The notes: a model not told the origin generated them from the letters alone. 31,851 nucleotides of DNA from Streptomyces flavochromogenes (GCF_000717595.1 NZ_JNZO01000049.1:1-31851), one strand, 5' to 3'; shown: positions 7,373 to 15,421, counted from the stretch's first letter. Numbers and translations: made by a program.

Positions 7373-8299
7373 ATGACGCTCCTGTCGACGCGCGCTACGG
7401 CAGCACCACCGCCCCGCCCACGAGCCCGCTTCCGTCTCCGTAAGGAGGCCCTCGTGGGCTGGGGATTCGCCGGCCCGTTCGTCGCGGTCTTCGGCCTCGT
7501 CTTCCTCGCGCCGATCGGATACGCGCTCTACCTGAGCCTCTTCCAGGACCGGCTCATCGGCGGCACCTCCTTCGTCGGCCTCGACAACTACGGCAAGGCG
7601 CTCACCGACCCCCGCTTCTGGGAGGGGCTGACCCGGGTCGGCCTCTTCCTCCTCATCCAGGTGCCCGTCATGCTGGGCGTCGCCCTGCTCGTCGCCCTCG
7701 CGATCGACAGCGGCCGGCTGTACGGCAGGACCTTCTTCCGCGTCTCGATCTTCCTCCCCTATGCCGTGCCCGCGGTCGTCGCCAGCCTCATCTGGGGCTT
7801 CATGTACGGCACGCGGTTCGGACTCGTCGGGAACGTCAACGACGCGTTCGGCATCTCCCTGCCGGACCCGCTCTCCCCCTCCCTGGTCCTCGCCGCCATC
7901 GGCAACATCGTGACCTGGGAGTTCGTCGGCTACAACATGCTGATCTTCTACGCCGCGCTCAAGGTCGTACCCCGCTCGCTCTACGAGGCCGCGGCCATCG
8001 ACGGCGCCGGAGAGTGGCGGGTCGTCACCTCGATCAAGCTGCCCGCGATCCGCAGCGCGCTCGTCATCGCCACCATCTTCTCGATCATCGGCAGCTTCCA
8101 GCTGTTCAACGAACCGAGCATCCTGCAGAAACTCGCCCCCAACGCGATCACCAGCGACTTCACCCCCAACCTCTACACCTACTCGCTGTCCTTCTCGGGT
8201 CAGCAGCACAACTACGCGGCGACCGTGGCGATCGTGATGGGTGTCCTCACCGCGATCATCGCCTACGCGGTCCAGCTGCGTGGCATGCGGAAGGGCTGA
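7373..8299 (+). CDS. Sugar ABC transporter permease (MalF type)
   Basis: This 308-residue integral membrane protein starts at ATG 7373, with AAGGA eight bases upstream. A basic cytoplasmic N-terminus precedes six predicted membrane helices (first about 29-55, last about 282-300). The cytoplasmic EAA loop 'EAAAIDGAGEWRVVTSIKLP' (205-224) is the contact for the ATPase. This is the first subunit of a CUT1 carbohydrate importer. Its partner permease starts four bases after this stop codon. No ATPase gene is present. Streptomyces CUT1 systems are commonly energised by the shared ATPase MsiK, which is assumed here. Galactose or galacto-oligosaccharides released by the neighbouring enzymes are the likely cargo. 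Confidence 0.92.
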   Translation: MTLLSTRATAAPPPRPRARFRLRKEALVGWGFAGPFVAVFGLVFLAPIGYALYLSLFQDRLIGGTSFVGLDNYGKALTDPRFWEGLTRVGLFLLIQVPVMLGVALLVALAIDSGRLYGRTFFRVSIFLPYAVPAVVASLIWGFMYGTRFGLVGNVNDAFGISLPDPLSPSLVLAAIGNIVTWEFVGYNMLIFYAALKVVPRSLYEAAAIDGAGEWRVVTSIKLPAIRSALVIATIFSIIGSFQLFNEPSILQKLAPNAITSDFTPNLYTYSLSFSGQQHNYAATVAIVMGVLTAIIAYAVQLRGMRKG

Positions 8300-8303
8300 G
8301 CCG

Positions 8304-9311
8304 ATGACCACCTCCCTCACCAGCGCGGCCTCCGGATCCGGTACGCCGACCGCCCCGCGGACACCCGGCGCCGCCCCGGAAGCCCGTACCCGTACGGACG
8401 CCCGCGCGGACGGCGGTACGCGAACCCGTACCGCGAAACGCCGGAAGCGTCCCCCGCACACCCCGCTCAACCCCCGCCCCAGCGTGCCGCTGACCCTCGT
8501 GACCGGCCTGGTCCTCGTCTACACCCTGCTGCCGCTCGCCTGGCTCGTCATCAACGCCACCAAGGACCAGAACGGACTGCTCGACTCCTTCGGGCTCTGG
8601 TTCGCCGAGGACAGCCACTTCTGGGACAACATCGGCCGGACCCTCTCGTACGACGACGGCGTCTTCGTCCGCTGGCTGCTCAACACCCTGCTGTACGTCG
8701 TCGCCGGCGCGGGCGGCGCCACCGTCCTCGCCGTCCTCGGCGGGTACGCGCTCGCCACGTACGACTTCCCGGGCCGCCGGGCGGTGTTCGCGGTGGTCCT
8801 CGGGGCGGTGGCCGTGCCCGGCACCGCGCTGGCCGTCCCCACCTTCCTGATGTTCAGCAACATGGGCCTCACGAACACCCCGTGGGCCGTGATCATCCCG
8901 TCCCTGATCTCGCCCTTCGGCCTCTATCTCATGTGGGTCTTCGCCGCCGAGTCCGTCCCCACCGAACTCCTGGAGGCCGCGCGCATCGACGGCTCCGGCG
9001 AACTGCGCACCTTCTTCACGATCGCGCTGCCGCTGCTGATGCCGGGGACCGTCACGGTGCTCCTGTTCTCGATGGTCGCGACGTGGAACAACTACTTCCT
9101 GCCGCTGATCATGATCAAGGACCCCGACTGGTACCCGCTGACCCTCGGCCTCAACGCCTGGAACGCCCAGGCCCAGACGGCGGGCGGCGAGGCCGTGTTC
9201 GACCTCATCATCACCGGATCCCTGCTGACGATCGTGCCGATCGTGGCCGTCTTCCTGCTGCTCCAGCGGTACTGGCAGTCCGGCCTGGCCGCGGGCAGCG
9301 TCAAGGAATAG
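8304..9311 (+). CDS. Sugar ABC transporter permease (MalG type)
   Basis: This 335-residue membrane protein starts at ATG 8304, four bases after the previous stop, with GGAAGGG inside the end of the upstream gene as ribosome site. The first 55 residues are a long polar tail rich in Thr, Arg, Ala and Pro. Six predicted membrane helices follow, with the EAA loop 'ELLEAARIDGSGELRTFF' before the fifth. It forms the heterodimeric channel with the MalF-type partner. The unusually long Arg/Thr-rich N-terminus is the only oddity. Confidence 0.92.
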   Translation: MTTSLTSAASGSGTPTAPRTPGAAPEARTRTDARADGGTRTRTAKRRKRPPHTPLNPRPSVPLTLVTGLVLVYTLLPLAWLVINATKDQNGLLDSFGLWFAEDSHFWDNIGRTLSYDDGVFVRWLLNTLLYVVAGAGGATVLAVLGGYALATYDFPGRRAVFAVVLGAVAVPGTALAVPTFLMFSNMGLTNTPWAVIIPSLISPFGLYLMWVFAAESVPTELLEAARIDGSGELRTFFTIALPLLMPGTVTVLLFSMVATWNNYFLPLIMIKDPDWYPLTLGLNAWNAQAQTAGGEAVFDLIITGSLLTIVPIVAVFLLLQRYWQSGLAAGSVKE

Positions 9312-9440
9312 CGCCTCCGCGCCCCCGCCCCGCCACGGCGCCCCCTCCCCGCCTCCCTCTCGCTCGCCTCTCCCCCGTTCACCTCTCCCCCGCTCTCCGT
9401 TCCCTCCTCTCCGCCGTACCCTCGACCAGGAGCACAGCCC
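9312..9440 (+). other. Pyrimidine-rich spacer between permease and binding-protein genes
   Basis: These 129 bp are nearly all C and T on the coding strand, and G is scarce between about 9340 and 9420. No hairpin or promoter was recognised. It could lower readthrough, act in differential expression, or simply be spacer. Confidence 0.45.
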
Positions 9441-10778
9441 ATGAGAACGCACATCACCCGCAGACTCCTCGGCGCCCTCGCCGTCGTCTCCACGCTCGCG
9501 CTGACCGCCACGGCCTGCGGCTCCGACGCCTCGGACGGCGGTGGCGACAGCGGACCGAAGGACGTCGCGGCCGCACTGGAGAAGGGCGGCAAGGTGACCG
9601 TGTGGGCCTGGGAGCCCACGCTCAAGAAGGTGGCGGAGGACTTCGAGAAGAAGTACCCCAAGGTCGACGTCGAGCTGGTCAACGCGGGCACCGGCGACAA
9701 GCAGTACACCGCCCTGCAGAACGCCATGGCGGCGGGCTCCGGCGCCCCCGACGTGGCGCAGGTCGAGTACTACGCCCTCGGCCAGTTCACGATAGGCAAG
9801 TCCGTCGAGGACCTCGCCTCGTACGGCGCCCAGAAGTACGGCACGACCTTCACCTCCGGCCCGTGGAACGCCGTCACCGAGGACAAGGCCGTCTACGCCC
9901 TGCCCATGGACTCGGGCCCCATGGCGTTCTTCTACAACAAGAAGGTCTTCGACAAGCACGGCATCAAGGTGCCGACGACCTGGGACGAGTACGTGGAGGC
10001 GGCCCGCGCCCTCCACAAGGCCGACCCCAAGATCTTCATCACCAACGACACCGGTGACGCCGGCGCCACCACCAGCCTCATCTGGCAGGCCGGCGGCCGT
10101 CCGTACCGGACCGACGGCACGGACGTCACGATCGACTTCGGCGACGAGGGCACCAGGAAGTACACCGCGACCTGGCAGAAGCTCCTCGACGAGAAGCTGG
10201 TCGCGCCGATCAGCTCGTGGAGCGACGCCTGGTACAAGGGCCTGGCCGACGGATCCCTCGCCACCCTCTCCATCGGCGCCTGGATGCCGGCCAACCTGAC
10301 GTCCGGGGTCGCCTCCGCTTCCGGCGACTGGCGGGTCGCGCCGCTGCCGCAGTGGACGAAGGGCGACAAGACCAGCGCGGAGAACGGCGGCAGCTCGCTC
10401 GCCGTGCCGAAGGCCGCCAAGAACAAGGAACTCGCCTACGCCTTCACGGAGTTCGCCACCACGGGTGCCGGAGCCAGTGCCCGGGTCACCGCCGGCGCCT
10501 TCCCCGCGACCCGCGCGGACCTGGAGTCGAAGGCGTTCCTCGACACCGCCTTCCCGTACTTCGGCGGCCAGCAGGCCAACCGGATCTTCGCCGAGTCCGC
10601 CCGTAACGTCGGCGAGGACTGGTCCTACCTGCCGTACCAGGTGTACGCGAACTCGATCTTCAACGACACCGTGGGCAAGGCGTACGTCTCCCCCACCACG
10701 CTCACCGACGGCCTGAAGCAGTGGCAGGAGGCCGGCGTGACGTACGGCAACGACCAGGGCTTCACGGTCAACAAGTAG
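9441..10778 (+). CDS. Sugar ABC transporter substrate-binding lipoprotein
   Basis: This 445-residue protein starts at ATG 9441, with AGGAG upstream. The N-terminus has arginines, a hydrophobic core and the lipobox region LTATAC, with C26 as lipidation site. The mature part is a type 1 CUT1 extracellular solute-binding protein, with 'VTVWAWEPTLKKVAEDFEKK', 'MPMDSGPMAFFYNKKVFDK' style segments and 'GAWMPANL'. It captures an oligosaccharide outside the membrane and delivers it to the two upstream permeases. Type II arabinogalactan fragments are the favoured ligand because of the galactanase genes in the same regulon; this is inference. Confidence 0.92.
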   Translation: MRTHITRRLLGALAVVSTLALTATACGSDASDGGGDSGPKDVAAALEKGGKVTVWAWEPTLKKVAEDFEKKYPKVDVELVNAGTGDKQYTALQNAMAAGSGAPDVAQVEYYALGQFTIGKSVEDLASYGAQKYGTTFTSGPWNAVTEDKAVYALPMDSGPMAFFYNKKVFDKHGIKVPTTWDEYVEAARALHKADPKIFITNDTGDAGATTSLIWQAGGRPYRTDGTDVTIDFGDEGTRKYTATWQKLLDEKLVAPISSWSDAWYKGLADGSLATLSIGAWMPANLTSGVASASGDWRVAPLPQWTKGDKTSAENGGSSLAVPKAAKNKELAYAFTEFATTGAGASARVTAGAFPATRADLESKAFLDTAFPYFGGQQANRIFAESARNVGEDWSYLPYQVYANSIFNDTVGKAYVSPTTLTDGLKQWQEAGVTYGNDQGFTVNK

Positions 10779-10899
10779 CCGGAGGCGCGCAGCCGCATTC
10801 CCCGGCCGCCGGGCGGGTCCCGGTCGACGAGACCGACGCACGCGCGCGTAGCGTGAGGTGCGTCGGCTCCGTCGTCGTCTCTCACCTGGAGATCCGCCT

Positions 10900-12225
10900 G
10901 TGTCCAGCGCCGCCCCGACCCGTACCGCCGTCGTCGAATCCCTCATGGACCGCTTCCCCGGAGTCCCTCCGGAGGCCGTGTTCAAGGAGGACCTGCTGCG
11001 CGGCGGGCTCGCCTTCGACCCGTCCGCGCTGTCCGGGAACGAGGGGGGTGAGGTGAAGCCGAAGTCGTACTTCATCTTCTCCTTCGACCACCGCACACTG
11101 CCGGAGCTCGGGGAGGCGGCGCTGAACCGCCCGCCGGAGGAGATCGTGCTCACGGGCGGGCCGTACGGGCTCCGCCGCACGGTGGTGTCGGTACGGGTCA
11201 ACCCCTCGTCCCCCTACCGGGTGGCACCGGACGGCGACGGGGCGCTCGCGCTGTTCCTCGACGGCGTCAGGATCGCCGACGTCGGTCTGCCGCCGATGCC
11301 CGAGTACTACCGGCACCCGCTGGCGAACGGCAAGTCCGTGATGGAGGTCGCGCCGACCATCCAGTGGGGCTACCTGATCTATCTGACGGTCTTCCGGGTC
11401 TGCCAGTACTTCGGCGCCAAGGAGGAGTGCCAGTACTGCGACATCAACCACAACTGGCGCCAGCACAAGGCGGCGGGCCGCCCGTACACCGGGGTGAAGC
11501 CGGTCGACGAGGTCCTGGAGGCGCTGGAGATCATCGACCGCCACGACACGGCCCGTACGTCTACCGCTTACACCCTCACGGGCGGGGCGGTCACGTCCCA
11601 GGTCGGCGGGAAGGACGAGGCCGACTTCTACGGGCAGTACGCGCGGGCGATCGAGGAGCGGTTCCCCGGCCGCTGGATCGGCAAGGTCGTCGCGCAGGCG
11701 CTGCCGAAGGAGGACGTGCAGCGGTTCCACGACTACGGCATCCGGATCTATCACCCGAACTACGAGGTGTGGGACCGCCGGCTGTTCGAGCTGTACTGCC
11801 CCGGCAAGGAGCGCTACATCGGCCGGGACGAGTGGCACCGCCGGATCCTGGACTCCGCCGAGATCTTCGGGCCGCGCAACGTCATCCCGAACTTCGTCGC
11901 GGGCGTCGAGATGGCCCGGCCCTCCGGTTTCCTGACGGTGGACGAGGCGATCGCCTCCACCCGGGAGGGCCTGCGGTTCTTCATGTCGCAGGGGATCACG
12001 CCCCGGTTCACCACCTGGTGCCCGGAGCCGACGACCCCGCTGGGCCGGGAGAACCCGGACGGGGCTCCCCTGGAGTACCACCTGCGGCTCCTTGAGGCGT
12101 ACACCGCGACGCTGGAGGAGTACGGCCTGACGGCGCCCCCCGGGTACGGGCCGGCCGGTCCGGGGCGCGCGGTGTTCTCGGTGAGCTCGTTCATGGACGC
12201 GCTGCCGCCGGCGCCGGGCGAGTAG
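10900..12225 (+). CDS. Radical-SAM-like protein with a non-canonical Cx8Cx2C cluster
   Basis: This is a 441-residue protein from GTG 10900, with CTGGAG about eight bases upstream. A central segment reads 'RVCQYFGAKEECQYCD'. C168, C177 and C180 make Cx8Cx2C instead of the usual Cx3Cx2C that holds the [4Fe-4S] cluster. 'YTLTGGAVTS' (224-233) fits the glycine-rich SAM-binding strand, and the remainder fits a partial TIM barrel ending about 380. About 150 residues precede the cluster and contain no recognised domain. Further cysteines are C300 and C374. It stands alone, between the sugar-importer genes and a strong terminator, with no peptide precursor or known partner next to it. The substrate is unknown. 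An unrelated iron-sulfur protein is possible but less likely. Confidence 0.75.
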   Translation: MSSAAPTRTAVVESLMDRFPGVPPEAVFKEDLLRGGLAFDPSALSGNEGGEVKPKSYFIFSFDHRTLPELGEAALNRPPEEIVLTGGPYGLRRTVVSVRVNPSSPYRVAPDGDGALALFLDGVRIADVGLPPMPEYYRHPLANGKSVMEVAPTIQWGYLIYLTVFRVCQYFGAKEECQYCDINHNWRQHKAAGRPYTGVKPVDEVLEALEIIDRHDTARTSTAYTLTGGAVTSQVGGKDEADFYGQYARAIEERFPGRWIGKVVAQALPKEDVQRFHDYGIRIYHPNYEVWDRRLFELYCPGKERYIGRDEWHRRILDSAEIFGPRNVIPNFVAGVEMARPSGFLTVDEAIASTREGLRFFMSQGITPRFTTWCPEPTTPLGRENPDGAPLEYHLRLLEAYTATLEEYGLTAPPGYGPAGPGRAVFSVSSFMDALPPAPGE

Positions 12226-12238
12226 CCGGGCGCGGGAA

Positions 12239-12282
12239 CGCGAGGGAGCCGGTACCCCCTCGGGGGTACCGGCTCCCTCGCG
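12239..12282. terminator. Strong 20-bp hairpin terminator
   Basis: Positions 12239-12258 pair perfectly with 12263-12282 (core GAGCCGGTACCCC/GGGGTACCGGCTC), and the loop is four bases (CTCG). It lies between the convergent radical-SAM and MFS genes. Confidence 0.9.
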
Positions 12283-12340
12283 AAGGCGGGGGCGGGCTCG
12301 GCCGCGTCAGGCGGCGACCTCGCCGGCCTGCCGTCCCGCA

Positions 12341-13678
12341 TCACCGGGTCGGCGAGGAGGCGGGGGCTTCCGGGGCGGGCACTTGTGCGGCGGAGGCCGC
12401 TGCGGCGGCGGGCGTCCGCCGGCCCGTGGCCGGGTCCGCGGGCGGCCACAGCCTCGCCGCGCCCACGGCCCCCGCCAGCGCCACGGCGGTGAGCACGGCC
12501 GCCGAGGCGGCCGGGCCGGTCGTCACGGCGAGCCAGCCGGCGAGCGGGTAGGTGAGCAGCCAGCAGGCGTGCGAGAGGGAGAACCGGGCCGCGAAGGCGG
12601 CGGGCAGGTCGCCGCTCCGTACGGAGCCGCGCACCACCCGGCCGCCCGGGGTGAGCACCGCCGAGCCCGCGGCGCCCGTGACCAGCCAGACCAGGAGCAG
12701 GGCGGGCCAGGACCAGGCTCCGGGCGTGGCCGTGAGGCCGAGGGCGAGCAGCCCCAGGGCCGCGGGCAGGACGAAGGCGGCCCGCACCATGACCGCGCGG
12801 TCGTCGCCCCGTTCCAGGACGCGCGGCAGCAGCAGGGCCACCGCCATGGAGCCCGCGCCGTACGCGCCGAGGGCGAGGGGTACGTCCCCGGTGGGGCGGC
12901 CGAGGGTGTCGCGGACGAGGATCACGGTGTCGACGAGGACGACGGCCCCGGCGGCCGCGACGGCCAGGTCGAGGGCGAGGAGGGCGCGCAGACGCGGGGC
13001 GGCGAGGACGAGCCGGATCCCGGAGACCGCCCTGGCGTACGCACGGGGGCGCGGGGCCGCGCCACCGGCGGGTCTCGGCTCCGGGCCGGGGTCGGGGGCG
13101 GGGTCCACGTCGGGCAGGGCCGTCGTGCGGACCAGGAGGGCGGAGGCGACGAATCCCGCGGCGGTGCCGGCGAACAGCCAGGCGTACGGGACGACCGTCA
13201 GCAGCGCGGCGGCGAGCGCCGGGCTGGCCAGGCTCTCCAGGTCATAGGCGAGCCGGGCGAGCGACAGGGCGCCGGTGTAGTCGCGTTCGTCGGGCAGCAC
13301 CTGCGGGATCGTCGCCTGGAAGGCCGGTGTGAAGGCGGCCGAGGCGGCCTGGAGCAGCAGGATCAGGACGTACACCTGCCAGACACGGGTGACGAACGGC
13401 AGGGCGAGCACGACCGCCGCGCGCGCGAGGTCCATGGAGACGAGCAGCGCCCGTCGGGGGACGCGGTCGGCGAGGGCGCCGACGAGCGGGGCGAGGAGGA
13501 CGTACGCGGCCATCTTGATCGCGAGGGCGGTGCCGAGGACGGCGGCGGCGGCGTTGGCGCCCGCCAGGTCGTACGCGAGGAGGCTCAGGGCCACGGTCGC
13601 CAGGCCGGTGCCGGTGAGGGCGACGACCTGCGCGCCGAACAGGCGGCGATAGGTGGGGTTGCGCAGCACGGACAGCAT
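12341..13678 (-). CDS. MFS-family exporter, probably under ArsR control
   Basis: This is a 445-residue protein from ATG 13678. An upstream in-frame ATG at 13750 would add 24 non-membrane residues and run through a likely operator, so it is not chosen. It has about 12 hydrophobic segments and the major-facilitator loop 'GALADRVPRRALL' between helices 2 and 3. 'MLSVLRNPTYRRLFGAQVVALTGTGLATVAL' style N-termini are typical of the enterobactin-exporter-like MFS group. It is transcribed in the same direction as the ArsR gene, whose stop is about 100 bp upstream. Such ArsR-MFS pairs usually export a metal or toxic compound; the substrate here is unknown. Confidence 0.85.
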   Translation of the reverse strand: MLSVLRNPTYRRLFGAQVVALTGTGLATVALSLLAYDLAGANAAAAVLGTALAIKMAAYVLLAPLVGALADRVPRRALLVSMDLARAAVVLALPFVTRVWQVYVLILLLQAASAAFTPAFQATIPQVLPDERDYTGALSLARLAYDLESLASPALAAALLTVVPYAWLFAGTAAGFVASALLVRTTALPDVDPAPDPGPEPRPAGGAAPRPRAYARAVSGIRLVLAAPRLRALLALDLAVAAAGAVVLVDTVILVRDTLGRPTGDVPLALGAYGAGSMAVALLLPRVLERGDDRAVMVRAAFVLPAALGLLALGLTATPGAWSWPALLLVWLVTGAAGSAVLTPGGRVVRGSVRSGDLPAAFAARFSLSHACWLLTYPLAGWLAVTTGPAASAAVLTAVALAGAVGAARLWPPADPATGRRTPAAAAASAAQVPAPEAPASSPTR

Positions 13679-13733
13679 GAGGACGCCCCCGGTCGGCCAC
13701 GGCGGACAGCGGACGTCACCAACGTAGCGGACA

Positions 13734-13751
13734 TGTGCATACTTGCGCACA
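13734..13751. promoter_or_regulatory. Candidate ArsR operator upstream of the MFS gene
   Basis: TGTGC (13734-13738) and GCACA (13747-13751) form an inverted repeat with an 8-bp spacer containing ATACTTGC. It is located 56 bp upstream of the MFS start, where an ArsR repressor would act. Confidence 0.4.
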
Positions 13752-13784
13752 CGTTGAGCGCCAGGGGGGGTCGGAGTGTGGCTC

Positions 13785-14150
13785 TCAGTCGTGCCAGGGC
13801 TCGCCGCTCACCTCGTGATCGGCGCGGCTGATCGCCTCGACGACGAGACGCTTCAGATGCCCGTCCGGCATGGCGTACACGACCCTGCGTCCGTCTTTGC
13901 GGGACTGGACGAGTCCGGCCAGGCGCAGCTTGGCCAGGTGCTGGCTGACGGCGGGGCGCGCGGCCCCGCAGGCCTCCGTCAGGGCGGTCACATCGGCCTC
14001 GCCGCGGGTGAGCAGCCAGACCAGGTGCAGCCGGGTGGGGTCGGAGAGCAGGCCGAACACCTCGGCCGCCGCCGAGAGTTCGAGCGCTCCCGGCGTCCGC
14101 TCGTGCGGCCGGGACGCGGCCGCGGCCGCGGGATCAACGCGCTCAGACAT
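13785..14150 (-). CDS. ArsR/SmtB-family metalloregulator
   Basis: This is a 121-residue protein from ATG 14150. The winged helix-turn-helix spans about 27-95, with recognition helix 'ARPAVSQHLAKLRLAGLV'. The usual alpha-3 metal cysteines are absent (only C61). The C-terminal alpha-5 region reads D96-x-H98 ... D111-H112, with a further H120. This resembles the alpha-5 sites of the Zn/Ni/Co sensors CzrA, NmtR and KmtR, although one of the four CzrA/NmtR ligand positions is arginine (R109). A zinc, nickel or cobalt sensor that releases DNA on metal binding is the best guess. It precedes the MFS exporter in the same direction. Confidence 0.85.
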   Translation of the reverse strand: MSERVDPAAAAASRPHERTPGALELSAAAEVFGLLSDPTRLHLVWLLTRGEADVTALTEACGAARPAVSQHLAKLRLAGLVQSRKDGRRVVYAMPDGHLKRLVVEAISRADHEVSGEPWHD

Positions 14151-14156
14151 GGGCCC

Positions 14157-14162
14157 ATCGTA
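14157..14162 (-). promoter_or_regulatory. Probable -10 box for leaderless arsR-type transcript
   Basis: TACGAT on the minus strand ends six bases before the ATG at 14150, and no good ribosome site exists. This is the arrangement of leaderless mRNAs in actinomycetes. No convincing -35 was found. Confidence 0.45.
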
Positions 14163-14309
14163 GGCAGGCGGACGGGCGGCCCCAGTCGCCCGGGGCCGGG
14201 ACCGTACGCCTGCCCGAGCCCGGGAGCGGATGCGGGAGGGCCGCCGCCCGCCCCGGGCCCGTGCCTCCATCCGGGGCGTCGCCGGTGGAGCGACCCGCAC
14301 GCGGCCACC

Positions 14310-14516
14310 TCAGACGCGCAGTTCCCTCGCCTCGAAGCGGCCGTCACCGAGGACCAGCACGAAGGAGACCTGCTGCCCCTCGGAGAGGGTGCACCCCTCC
14401 CCCTCGATGTCCTCGGCGCTGAAGTACACCTGCTCCTCGGACCCCACGGGAACGACGAACCCGTACCCGCCGGCACGGTTGAAGGACTGCACGAACCCTT
14501 TGCTTCTGCCTTCCAC
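14310..14516 (-). CDS. Divergent cold-shock-domain protein
   Basis: This 68-residue protein starts at GTG 14516, with AGGAGG four to five bases upstream. It has the size and pattern of a single cold-shock domain. 'GFVQSFNRAGGYGFVV' is equivalent to the first strands and RNP1 (K/G-G-Y/F-G-F-V), and 'VYFSAEDI' replaces the usual VFVHFS of RNP2, losing its histidine. 'LSEGQQVSFVLVLGDGRFEARELRV' fits strands 4-5. It probably binds single-stranded RNA or DNA. It is too divergent to be one of the main CspA-type chaperones. Confidence 0.75.
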   Translation of the reverse strand: MEGRSKGFVQSFNRAGGYGFVVPVGSEEQVYFSAEDIEGEGCTLSEGQQVSFVLVLGDGRFEARELRV

Positions 14517-14764
14517 GGCGACCTCCTCGTCGTCGTCACGGATGGCGCGGCGGAGGGGCGAGGACCCCGGTCGACCGCAACCGCGTCTCAGGGGACTTGT
14601 ACCCCGTGCGGCCGCTCTCCGCCCGTCGGCAGGGCGCCCTCGCTCCCCTGCCGGACCTTCTGGCGGCCTCGATTCCGGGGCCGGGTCCGTACGCGCTCTC
14701 GGCCGTGGGGGAGATCGGCGCGGGTGGTGCAGACCACTCCCCCACGTCTCGTAGAATATTCAAC
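14517..14764. other. Non-coding stretch upstream of the cold-shock gene
   Basis: About 250 bp lie between the TetR terminator and the cold-shock gene. It includes an AT-rich palindrome GAATATTC near 14754-14761 in otherwise GC-rich DNA. The promoter of the cold-shock gene should lie here, but no convincing pair of hexamers was seen. Confidence 0.4.
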
Positions 14765-14809
14765 AGAGGCCCGGTGCCGGAGATCCCCCGTGTCCGACAC
14801 CGGGCCTCT
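14765..14809 (-). terminator. Hairpin terminator downstream of the TetR gene
   Basis: AGAGGCCCGGTG (14765-14776) pairs perfectly with CACCGGGCCTCT (14798-14809) around a 21-nt loop. On the minus strand it is followed by the AT-rich GTTGAATATTC. Confidence 0.7.
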
Positions 14810-14824
14810 TCCTGCCGACTTCCG

Positions 14825-15421
14825 TCAGGCCCTGCCGCCCGGGTACGCGATCCTCCCCGTGATCGCGGCGATGCGCCGCGCCGACTCCTCCGGGGACGCC
14901 ACCGGCTGGACGATGTGGCTGACGGTGAGCCGCACGATCGTCTCGACCGCGAGTCCGCGGGACCCCTCGTCCACATCGGGCCAGGCCTCGAACGCGTACG
15001 CGTCGAGCATCGTCATCGCCGTACCGAAGACGGGTCCGGGCGGGGCGTGAGATAGGCGAGGAGGTCGTCCTCGCCCGCCGCGGTCCGCGAGCAGGACGCC
15101 CTTGACGAGGGGGTTGTCCACGGCCTGCTGGAGCGTGCAGCCGACCCCTGCGGCGCCCGCGGCCTCCAGTTCACCCCGGTGGGCGTCGAGTTCGCCCTGG
15201 ATGCCGAGCAGGAAGCCCTCCAGCTCGCGCTGGACCAGGGCCTTGCCGATGGCCTCCTTCGAGCCGAACTCGTTGGAGAGGGCCTGGCGGCTGATGCCGG
15301 CGGCGCGCGCGATGGAGGTCGTGCGCGGCACACCCCAGCCGTCGGCGGCGACGAGGCGATGGGCGGCGTCGAGCACCTGCTCGCGCAGCAGGGACCGAAC
15401 GCTCTCCCGAAAACGTGTCAC
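14825..15421 (-). CDS. TetR-family regulator with an apparent pair of compensating frameshifts
   Basis: This is a 198-residue protein from GTG 15421, with a GAGGTGGGGG tract upstream. The N-terminal helix-turn-helix includes 'TSIARAAGISRQALSNEFGSKEAIGKALV', with Asn where Tyr is usual before the phenylalanine. The C-terminal ligand domain has 'GTAMTMLDAYAFEAWPDVD'. Between about 15030 and 15085 the annotated frame gives the odd stretch 'GRGRPPRLSHAPPG'. The neighbouring frame there reads 'GEDDLLAYLTPRPDP', which suits a TetR helix far better. One extra and one missing base would explain this; it may be a sequencing error or a real drift. It is divergent from the secreted beta-helix gene and probably represses it. 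Confidence 0.8.
   Translation of the reverse strand: MTRFRESVRSLLREQVLDAAHRLVAADGWGVPRTTSIARAAGISRQALSNEFGSKEAIGKALVQRELEGFLLGIQGELDAHRGELEAAGAAGVGCTLQQAVDNPLVKGVLLADRGGRGRPPRLSHAPPGPVFGTAMTMLDAYAFEAWPDVDEGSRGLAVETIVRLTVSHIVQPVASPEESARRIAAITGRIAYPGGRA

Noticed and set aside
8256..11201. 981-codon minus-strand frame across the importer genes
   Set aside because: It covers well-supported permease, binding-protein and radical-SAM genes on the other strand and has only low-complexity Gly/Arg/Glu protein.
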